The notes under the pieces are model-generated. The model made no database searches. It worked only from the letters and a program-made list of their open reading frames with translations, and had not been told where the DNA came from. The position numbers and the translations under genes were made by a program. Source: Martinezella rhizogenes (GTDB taxonomy: Bacteria > Pseudomonadota > Alphaproteobacteria > Rhizobiales > Rhizobiaceae). From it: a DNA stretch of 64,000 nucleotides. The DNA lies in contig NZ_SGNY01000006.1 in assembly GCF_007002745.1 (NCBI RefSeq), positions 124,001 to 188,000 on the forward strand. The letters run 5' to 3'. Shown here one piece after another: positions 43,902 through 53,200 of this stretch. Numbering within the stretch: position 1 is the first letter of the stretch; the number at the start of each line of letters is the position of its first letter.

Positions 43902-45005
43902 TTAGTCCCTGAGCCGTTCCGCAATGTCTGCGGCAATCGCCAGTGAGGCGGTCAGGCCGGGGCTTTCTATGCCAAAAAGATTGACGAGGCCGGCAAGTCC
44001 GTGGGTCTCCGGCCCGTCGATGCGAAAATCCATGGCGGGTTCGTCGGGTCCGGAAATCTTTGGCCGGATGCCGGAATAGGCGGGTACCAAGGCATTCTCC
44101 GAAAGGCCCGGCCAGTAACGCCGTATGGCATCGCCGAAACCCTCCATGCGGCGGGGATTGACGGCGTAATCGATGGTTTCGACCCATTCCACGTCAGGGC
44201 CGAACCGAGCCTGACCGGCGAGATCGAGCGTGAGGTGCACGCCAAGGCCGTGGGTATGCGGTGCGGGGTAGATGAGCCGTGAAAACGGCGACTTGCCTGT
44301 CAGCGAAAAATAACTGCCCTTGGCAAAACGCGCCTGAGGGATCGCTTGCGCCGGCAGGCCCTCGATCTTTTTTGCCACCATCGGCGCGACGAGGCCGGCG
44401 GAATTGATGAGCAGGCGGCATGTCAGGCTCATCGGCTCTTTGCCGCCGACATGAACCCGGAACCCTCCGCTGATTGCCTGCGCCCTTTCGAATGGTGCGT
44501 TGAAGGCAAGGGCGGCGCCATGGTCTTCCGCTTCACCGAGCAACGCCAGCATATAGCCGTGGCTGTCGATGATGCCGGTTGAAGGTGAAAGCAGGGCTGC
44601 CCTGCAGGCGAGAGCGGGCTCAAGCGAAAGCGCCTGCCTTTCATCGATCAGCTCCAGGTCTTCGCAGCCGTTGGCCTCACCCTTGTCCTTGAGCCCCGCC
44701 AGCAGGGCGGTTTCAGCGTCATCTGCCGCCGCGATGAGTTTGCCGCAGCGGCGATGCGAAACACCGTGGCTCTGACAGAAGTCATAGAGCCGCGCCTTGC
44801 CCTCCACGCAGAGCCGGGCCTTGAGGCTTCCGGCCGGATAATACAGCCCGGCGTGAATGACCTCGCTGTTGCGGGAAGAGGTCGCGGAGCCGAATTCCCT
44901 TTCGCTCTCGAGGATGATGACAGAGAGGCCGCGCATCGACAGTTCACGGGCCGTCGCCAGCCCGATTACTCCTGCCCCGATGATGATGGCGTCGATATCC
45001 ATCAT
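43902..45005 (-). CDS. FAD-dependent oxidoreductase, LhgO-like
   Basis: This 367-residue DAO-fold flavoprotein has the N-terminal dinucleotide motif AIIIGAGVIGLATARELS, then SATSSRNSEVIHAGLYY, a segment characteristic of L-2-hydroxyglutarate oxidase/dehydrogenase (LhgO, YgaF). A C-terminal GIESPGLTASLAIA FAD contact completes the fold. The likely reaction is oxidation of L-2-hydroxyglutarate or a related L-2-hydroxyacid to the keto acid. It is alone on its strand. A second Met two codons in is an equally possible start. Confidence 0.85.
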   Translation of the reverse strand: MMDIDAIIIGAGVIGLATARELSMRGLSVIILESEREFGSATSSRNSEVIHAGLYYPAGSLKARLCVEGKARLYDFCQSHGVSHRRCGKLIAAADDAETALLAGLKDKGEANGCEDLELIDERQALSLEPALACRAALLSPSTGIIDSHGYMLALLGEAEDHGAALAFNAPFERAQAISGGFRVHVGGKEPMSLTCRLLINSAGLVAPMVAKKIEGLPAQAIPQARFAKGSYFSLTGKSPFSRLIYPAPHTHGLGVHLTLDLAGQARFGPDVEWVETIDYAVNPRRMEGFGDAIRRYWPGLSENALVPAYSGIRPKISGPDEPAMDFRIDGPETHGLAGLVNLFGIESPGLTASLAIAADIAERLRD

Positions 45006-45233
45006 GTCTCCCTGTCCGCAGATAGTCGATTTGAACGAACGCCGCCGCGCCGCGTTAATATTCCGCGATGGGTAGATTGATGCTTGTTGGGAGGCAAGTG
45101 GCGACCCCTATTTTTCCCAATTGGCGCTTCTTATGGAATTTTATCTCTACTGGAACGGTAGGGGATGAAGCTATTCTTTGGGTGAGATTAACCACTGCCC
45201 GTTCGACGGGCCAGACAGGGAAGGGAGTGCACA

Positions 45234-45377
45234 ATGTCTTATTCCAAGGCAGGAAAAGTGAAAGACTTTGTCGCGCAGCCCCAGTCGCCGCGCAGCTGGA
45301 GAGATTCGGTTCATGCGGCTCTTGTCGGTGTCTGCGTGGCGTTTGTCGCCGCCGTCATATTCGGTCTCGTTCCCTGA
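45234..45377 (+). CDS. Small single-span membrane protein, 47 residues
   Basis: This short gene reads from an ATG preceded by AAGGGAG (about 7 nt spacing) to a TGA at 45375-45377, followed 36 nt later by a strong terminator. The N-terminal half is polar and basic (MSYSKAGKVKDFVAQPQSPR, then SWRDSVH) and the C-terminal half is one hydrophobic helix (AALVGVCVAFVAAVIFGLV) ending in Pro. The ribosome-binding site, independent terminator and clean protein architecture support a real gene. I do not recognise the family. The N-terminus is probably cytoplasmic by the positive-inside rule. Confidence 0.68.
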   Translation: MSYSKAGKVKDFVAQPQSPRSWRDSVHAALVGVCVAFVAAVIFGLVP

Positions 45378-45411
45378 TCCTCCCGTCTTTTCCATCAGGG
45401 CACTTGATAAC

Positions 45412-45444
45412 AAAAGGCCGGTCGCTCCTCCGACCGGCCTTTTT
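45412..45444. terminator. Strong terminator between the small membrane protein and the amidohydrolase
   Basis: AAAAGGCCGGTCG and CGACCGGCCTTTTT form a 13-pair stem with a CTCCTC loop. Tracts of A and T on both sides make it work for both converging genes. Confidence 0.88.
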
Positions 45445-45453
45445 CATGCGCAT

Positions 45454-46632
45454 TCACGCCTTTAGATAATCCTCGGCCAGATCGACCCAGAAGGCAGTTC
45501 CGATCGGCAGGATGTCGTCGTTGAAGTCGAATTTCGGGTGGTGCAGCGGCGGGTCGTTGTCGGTTCGCGCCGTGCCGAGGAAGAAATAGCAGCCGGGCCG
45601 TTTCTCCAGCATATAGGCAAAGTCTTCCGCGCCCATCGACGGGCGCGGCATCTCGACCACCTTTTCAGCGCCGGCAAAGCGGCGGGCGAGGTCGGCGACA
45701 TAGTCCGTCTCCGCCTTGTGGTTGACCGTTGCGTTATAACCGCGTTCGTAATCGAGCGTCACGCTCATGCCGTAGCTTGCCGCCTGGCCTTCGGCTATCG
45801 CCCGGATGCGCTTTTCCAGCTCGTCGCGCACGCCCGCATCGAAGGAGCGGATGGTGAGCAGCATCTCTGCCGTTTCGGGAATGACGTTGCTGGCGACACC
45901 AGCATGGAATGCACCCACTGTAACGACGGCCGACAGTTGCGGATGGATATTGCGGGACACCACGGTCTGTAGCGCCATGATGATGCTTGCACCGGCAACG
46001 ATGGGGTCTGCCGCATCCTGCGGTTCGGCGCCGTGGCCGCCATAACCGTTGACGGTGATCTTGCACTCATCGACGGCGGCAAGGACCGGTCCGTCGCGCA
46101 GCACGAATTGCCCGAAGGGTACGCCCGGATCGTTATGCAGGGCAAAAACCGCATCGCAGGGGAAGCGGTCAAACAGGCCGTCCTCGATCATGATGCGCGC
46201 GCCGCCGAAATTCTCTTCCGCCGGCTGGAAGATAAGATGCAGCGTTCCATCGAAATTCCGGCGTTCAGCAATGATCTTTGCTGCACCCAGGAGCATGGCG
46301 GTGTGGCCGTCATGGCCGCAGGCATGCATCACACCCTGATTGGCGCTGGCATATTCCGCCCCGGTCTCCTCGTGGATCGGCAGGGCATCAATATCGGCGC
46401 GAATGCCGAGCGTGCGTGCGCTGTCGCCATTGCGAAGCGTTGCGACGATGCCGGTGCCGGCAAGCCCCCGCGTTACCTCATAGCCCATTTCCACCAGCTT
46501 TTCGGCAATGAAATCCGACGTCTTGAATTCGGAAAGGCCGATTTCGGGATGGCGGTGCAGGTGGTGGCGGATCGCCACCACATCCGGCATGTGATTGGCA
46601 AGAGAGGTGACGGTGGCGGTCTGTCTGGTCAT
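45454..46632 (-). CDS. M20-family amidohydrolase (hippurate hydrolase-like)
   Basis: This 392-residue zinc amidase or peptidase of the HipO/ILR1 group has metal ligands in MHACGHDGHTAMLLGAAK, the Glu pair PAEENFGGARIMIEDGLF, and a later His in the dimerisation/catalytic region (HNDPGVPFGQ). The C-terminal SMGAEDFAYMLEKRPG segment carries another ligand. Members remove N-acyl groups from amino acids or split indole and benzoyl conjugates. The exact substrate is unknown. It converges on the small membrane protein gene and has 575 bp upstream before chvB. Confidence 0.9.
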   Translation of the reverse strand: MTRQTATVTSLANHMPDVVAIRHHLHRHPEIGLSEFKTSDFIAEKLVEMGYEVTRGLAGTGIVATLRNGDSARTLGIRADIDALPIHEETGAEYASANQGVMHACGHDGHTAMLLGAAKIIAERRNFDGTLHLIFQPAEENFGGARIMIEDGLFDRFPCDAVFALHNDPGVPFGQFVLRDGPVLAAVDECKITVNGYGGHGAEPQDAADPIVAGASIIMALQTVVSRNIHPQLSAVVTVGAFHAGVASNVIPETAEMLLTIRSFDAGVRDELEKRIRAIAEGQAASYGMSVTLDYERGYNATVNHKAETDYVADLARRFAGAEKVVEMPRPSMGAEDFAYMLEKRPGCYFFLGTARTDNDPPLHHPKFDFNDDILPIGTAFWVDLAEDYLKA

Positions 46633-47207
46633 TTTCGAAGTCCCGGTTTACGCCGCTTTTTTCCGGCGCCTTTTAGCAAGGACATAGCAGCATATGCCTC
46701 TGCGCGTAAGAGGCGTTCCGGTGCCCGAAATGCCCTGAAATTCAGCGCTTGCATCGTGTCGCGACAGGTGGCATGGAACTATTGACGTCCTGGGGCATTA
46801 GCTCCTTTCGGATGTGGCGCGGGCCTTCTTGGCTTCGTGTTGCCTTTCAGGTTGTCAACGGGGGACTATCGGGCGTTGCGCGAACAATTTTCGCCGTTGG
46901 GGAGTGTGCGAAATCCGGTTGGAACGGCTTTGCCGGGCCGTGGGACAAGATTTTCCTGTCGCCGGAAATCCCCTGTTCGCACTGATCTTCCGCCTTGCAG
47001 ATTTTTCGGAAAAATCATGCCACTCGATGTGGCGCCTACGGATATCCTCCATCGGATGATACGATCCGCCCGACGCCCGGCCCGGTTCACCGAAGGTTCA
47101 GGATAAGTCATAAATATAGCGTGGCCCGATTTTCGTGCGTGCTCCCGCCACGGACGAAATGCCGGTCAAGTCGAACAAGTATCCCTTAAGTTCAGAATAC
47201 GAGCCCG
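46633..47207. other. 575-bp intergenic region upstream of chvB
   Basis: The divergent promoters of the amidohydrolase and chvB must lie here. A hairpin GATTTTT-CGG-AAAAATC is at 47000-47016, about 190 bp before chvB. Short frames on both strands (for example 46749-46985) show no ribosome-binding site or recognisable protein. A long chvB leader is possible. Confidence 0.45.
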
Positions 47208-50200
47208 ATGTCATTTCATATCACCCCGACCGCCGCCGCCCGTGATTCCGAGACGAAGCAGATTGATCACAATGATTCGATCCGCGCGTCCTATATGACG
47301 ATCGAGGAATTGCACGATGCGGGTGCCGCGCTTTCCCGCGATGGTGCCGATAGTCTTCCCGGCTTCATGGAATTCGATTTCTTCGAGCGTCACCGCGAGA
47401 ACGAGAAGGAAATCCTCAGGGTCTACCGCACGACGGCTGTCGATGCGGAAAATGGCGCGACGATCACGCCAGCGGCGGAATGGCTGCTCGACAATCACTA
47501 CGTCATCGAAGAAGCTATCCAGGAAGTGCGCCGCGATTTTCCGCGCAAATTCTATCGCCAGCTGCCGACGATGACGGTGGGTGGGGTTACGATCCCGCGG
47601 GTCATGGCGCTCGGCTGGCTTTATGTCGCCCATACTCACAGCACGGTTTCGCGCGAAAACATGACGGCGCTGGTGGATGGCTACCAGACCTCGAAGACGC
47701 TGCAGATCGGCGAATTGTGGGCGCTGCCTTCCATCATCCGTTTTGTCCTGATCGAAAATCTGCGCCGTATCTCCATTCGTGTCGAGCGCTCGCGCCGTAT
47801 GCGCCAGAAGGCGAACGAGGTCGTTGACGAGATCATCCGCCTGAATGATGCCGAAGCTTCGGCCGCGCTTCTGAAACAGGTCGATTCGCTGGTTGACGAT
47901 CCGACTTTCGCAACACAGTTCCTCTATCGTCTCCGCAATGGCTCGCAGACCTCCGGTTTGGCGGTTGCTTGGCTTGAAGAGCGGCTGCATGCCGCCGGCA
48001 CTGACGCCGAAAACGTCATGATGTCGGAACATAATCGTCTGGCCTCTGGCAATGTGACGATGGGCAATATCGTCAAGAGCCTGCGCGAAATCGACGATAC
48101 CGAATGGTCGGTGTGGTTCGAGGAAGTCAGCCATATCGACAAGGTTCTGCGTGAGGAGACCGATTACGAAGTTCTCGATTTCGGTTCCCGCAACACCTAT
48201 CGCAACACGATCGAGCTTCTGGCTCGCCGTTCTCCCAAGACCGAAGTTGAGGTTGCGCGCGCCGCCGTCGAAATGGCACGCTCCGATATGCCTGCCGGTG
48301 CGGATGAAAATCATCGCGTCAATGTCGGCTCCGTGCTTGTCGGCCAGCGCCGGTTCGAGCTTGAAAAGGCTTTGGGGTACCGGCCGCTGGTGTCGCAGCA
48401 TATCGTCCGCTCGATGCGCAAGTTCAACTGGCTGGCAATCGCCGCGCCGGTGCTTCTGATCACCGCGATTGCCATGCTGGCGGTCGGCTGGTTCCTCGCG
48501 GAAGCGGGCATGCCCTGGTACGTCGTCACCGCCTTCCTGCTGATGTTCGCATTGCCGGCCTCGGAAGGGGCGACGGGTCTCTTCAACACGCTCGTCACCT
48601 TCTTCGTGAAGCCGTTCCGGCTGGTCGGATACGAGTTCAAGAACGGCATTCCACAGGATGCCCGCACGCTGGTTGCCGTGCCCTGCATGCTGACCAGCCG
48701 CGACAGCGTTGACGAAATGATGCGCAATATCGAGGTGCATTATCTCGCCAATCCGCATGGCGAGATTTATTTCTCGCTCGTCAGCGACTGGCGCGATGCG
48801 CAATATGAGCAATCCGATGAGGATCTTGAGATCCTCGATTATGCCAAGCGCGAGCTTGCGGCGCTGAACAGCCGTTATGCCTTTGACGGCAAGACACGTT
48901 TTTACCTGCTGCATCGCCGCCGTATCTATAATCCGGCCGAAGGCTGCTGGATGGGCTGGGAGCGCAAGCGCGGCAAGCTGCATGAGCTGAACATGCTGCT
49001 GCGCGGCGACAAGGATACGACATTCCTCGGCGGTGCAAACATCGTGCCGGCCGATGTCAAATACGTCATGACGCTGGATGCCGATACGCGCCTGATGCGC
49101 GATGCGGTGACCAAGCTCGTTGGCAAGATGCATCACCCGATCAACCGTCCGGTGATCGATCCTGTTTCCGGCCGTGTTGTCGAAGGTTACGGGCTGCTGC
49201 AGCCGCGCGTTACGCCCTCGCTGACGACAGGCAAGGATGCTTCCGTCTTCCAGCGCGTCTTTTCGATCAATCGCGGTATCGATCCTTACGTCTTCACCGT
49301 TTCCGACGTCTATCAGGACCTGACCTCGGAAGGCACCTTCACCGGCAAGGGCCTCTACGATGTGGATGCCTTCGAGGCGGCGCTGAAGGGCCGTATCGAA
49401 GAGAATTCCATCCTCAGCCACGATCTGCTCGAGGGCTCCTTTGCGCGCTGTGCGCTGGTGACCGATGTGGAACTGGTCGAGGATTTCCCGACCCGATACG
49501 AGGTGGAAGTGTCGCGCCAGCATCGCTGGGCGCGTGGCGACTGGCAGCTGCTTCCCTTCATCCTTGACCGTGCCCGTGGCGTGACCGCCATCGGCCGCTG
49601 GAAGATGGTCGACAACCTGCGCCGCTCGCTCACACCGATCGCGTGGTTCTTCGCCTCGATTCTCGGCTGGTATTTCATGGATCCGCTCGGCGCGCTGATC
49701 TGGCAGATCCTGCTGATCTTCTCGCTCTTCGTTGCGCCGACGCTTTCGCTGCTCTCCGGCCTTGTGCCGCGTTCCACCGATATCGTGCCGCAGGCGCATT
49801 TCCACACCATCTGGTCGGAAATCCGCGCCACCAATGCGCAGGTTGCGCTGCGTATCGTCTTCATTGCCGATGCCGCCTGCATGATGACGGATGCGATTGT
49901 CCGTTCGCTTTACCGTCTGCTCGTCAGCCACAAGCTGATGCTGGAATGGCGCACGGCCGCCAGCATGCAGTCGAGCGCCCAGGGCAGCATCATCGATTAT
50001 TACCGCCAGATGTGGCATGCGCCTGTCGTGGCGATGCTCGGCCTGCTGTTTGCGGCGCTGCCGGGCGACAATGCCTTCCTCATCGGTATTCCCTTCACGC
50101 TGCTCTGGGTTCTGTCTCCCGCCGTTGCCTGGTATGTCAGCCAGTCGGCTGAAACCGAAGACCGGCTGTTCGTTTCGGAACACGTGTCCTTCGAGCTTCG

Positions 50201-53200
50201 CAAGATTGCGCGCCGCACCTGGCGTTATTACGAGGCCTTTGTGACGCCGCAGGAAAACCACCTGCCGCCGGACAATTTCCAGGAAACGCCGGAGCCGATC
50301 GTCGCCTCGCGTACTTCGCCCACCAATATCGGCGTCTATCTGCTGTCCATCATTTCGGCACGCCAGTTCGGCTGGATCAGCTTTGCCGATACGCTGGAGC
50401 GGATCGAGAATACGATCCAGACCGTCGAGAAGATGGAGAAACATCGCGGCCATCTCTACAACTGGTATCACACTGACACCTTGCAGACGCTTGGACCTCG
50501 TTATGTTTCGGCCGTGGACAGCGGCAATCTCGCCGGTCACCTGATTGCGGTTTCGTCCGCCTGCCGCGATTGGGCGGAAGCCCCTTCCGCCCATCTTCAG
50601 GGCAATCTCGACGGTATCGGCGACGTTGCCGGTATCCTGCGCGAAACGCTGAAGGCGCTGCCCGACAACCGCAAGAACCTGCGCCCGCTGCATCGCCGTC
50701 TTGAAGAGCGTATCATCGGCTTCTCGAACGCGCTTGCCTCCGTCAAGCGCGAGCATGAATTTGCGTCGATCCGCGTCATCAATCTGGCAGTGCTCGCACG
50801 CGACATCCAGAAACTTGCTACCAATGTCGACCACGAGGTGAAGTCGGCGCAGAGCGCGGAAGTGACGCGCTGGGCGCAATTGCTGGTGGAATGCTGCGAG
50901 TCGCATATTTCCGACAGCGCCATCGATCTCACCAATATGGAGCCGCTGCGCCAGCGCCTTGCCTCGCTACGCGACCGCAGCCGCAACCTTGCCTTCTCGA
51001 TGGACTTCACGTTCCTCTACCGCAAGGATCGCCGTCTTCTGTCGATTGGCTATCGCGTCGAAAGCAAGGAGCTGGATGAGGCCTGCTACGACCTTCTGGC
51101 TTCCGAATGCCGTCTGACCAGCCTGTTTGCCATTGCCAAGGGCGATCTGCCGACCGAGCACTGGTATCGTCTCGGCCGTCAGGTCGTGCCGATCGGTGCG
51201 CAGGGTGCCTTGGTCTCCTGGTCGGGTTCGATGTTCGAATATCTGATGCCGCCGCTTGTCATGCAGGAGCGTCAGGGTGGCATTCTCAACCAGACCAACA
51301 ATCTGATCGTCAAGGAACAGATGAATCATGGCCGTCGTCTCGGCACGCCATGGGGCATTTCCGAAGCGGCTTTCAACGCCCGCGACCACAACATGAATTA
51401 CCAGTACACCAACTTCGGTGTGCCGACCCTTGGCCTCAAGCGTGGCCTTGGCCAGAATGCGGTGATCGCGCCCTACGCGTCGATCCTCGCCAGCCAATAC
51501 GATCCTGATGGCGCGCTTGAGAACCTCGACAAGCTGCGCAAGCTTGGGGCGCTTGGCCAGTACGGCTTCCACGATGCGGTGGATTTCACGCCGACACGTG
51601 TGCCTGACGGCAAGGTCTGCGCGGTGGTCTATAACTATTACGCCCACCACCATGGCATGTCGATTGCGGCTGTCGCCAACGTCGCCTTTGACGGCGTGCT
51701 GCGCGAACTGTTCCACTCCGATCCGGTGATCGAGGCGGCCGAACTGCTGCTGCAGGAAAAGGCACCGCGCGAAGTTCCGGTCATGAGCGCCAAATACGAG
51801 CCGGAAACACCCGGCAAGGAACAGGCAGACCTGTTGCGTGCAGAAGTGCGCTCCATCGCCGATCCGGCGGTGCGCGACCGCGAAGTGGTGTTCCTCTCGA
51901 ACGGCCATTATTCGACGATGCTCACCTCCACGGGTGCAGGTTATTCGAAGTGGAACGGCCAGGCGATTTCCCGCTGGAAGGCGGATCCGACAGAAGATCG
52001 CTGGGGCACCTTCATCTTCCTGCGCGACACCACCAATGGACAATGGTGGAGTGCGACGGCCGAGCCGCGCGTCATCGAAGGCGAAAAGACCAAAACGATC
52101 TTCACCGACGACAAGGCTGAATTCCACAAGACAACAGGTGATCTGCAGAGCGTTGTCGAGTGCATCGTCGCGACTGAGCACGACGCCGAAGGCCGCCGTA
52201 TCACGCTGCTGAATGTCGGTTCCGAGGATCGCTATATTGAAGTGACCTCCTATATGGAGCCGGTCATCGCGTCTGAAGATGATGACAATGCCCATCCGCT
52301 TTTCTCGCGCATGTTCGTGCAGACGGAAATCGGCCGGCGTGGCGATGTCATCCGTGCCTGGCGCAACCGTCGCAGCCCGAACGAGCCGGGTACCGTGATC
52401 GCGCATCTGGCCGCCGACAATGCCGGCCCGTCACGCCCGACGGAATTCGAGACGGATCGCGCCAAGTTCATTGGTCGCGGTCGGTCGCTGCGCGAAGCCG
52501 CTGCTTTTGATACCGGAGCGACGCTTTCCAGCACGGATGGTTTCACACTCGATCCTATCCTGTCGCTGCGCCGCACGGTGCGCGTGCCGGCGGGCAAGAA
52601 GGTGAGCGTGATCTTCTGGACGATTGCCGCGCCGAGCCGCGAGGAAGTCGATAAGGCAATCGACCGTTATCGTCATCCGGACGCCTTCGCGCATGAACTG
52701 GTGCATGCCTGGACGCGTACGCAGGTGCAGATGCGCCATGTGGGCGTTACCTCGCAGCAGGCGGCCGCCTTCCAGCATCTCGGCCGTTATCTGACCTATC
52801 CGGACATGCATCTGCGTGCGGATTCGGAAACGCTGAAAACGGGTCTCGCCTCGCAGCGCGCCTTGTGGCCGCTTGCCATTTCGGGTGATTTCCCGATCTT
52901 CAGCCTGCGTATCAACGACGACATGGACATGGATATCGCCCGTGAGGCGCTGAGCGCCCATGAATATCTGCGTTCGCGTGGCGTGATCTTTGATCTGGTC
53001 ATCGTTAATGAGCGGGCCGCGTCCTATGCGCAGGACATGCAGCATGCGCTGGACCACATTTCCGAGGCGCAGCGCCGCATCAATCCTGCGGATGGCGGTC
53101 GCCCGCACGTCTTCTCCGTGCGTCGCGACCTGATGGATGAAGAGACCTGGAGCGCGCTTCTCGCCGCCTCCCGCGTTGTTCTTCATGTGCGCAACGGCAA

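Noticed and set aside
46749-47106. Several overlapping short frames upstream of chvB
   Set aside because: They are mutually overlapping, on both strands, without ribosome-binding sites.
47211-50906. 1231-codon open frame antisense to chvB
   Set aside because: It mirrors chvB codon use in a GC-rich gene, has low-complexity Arg/His-rich translation, and no ribosome-binding site or known domain. The same holds for the antisense frame at 52431-55349.
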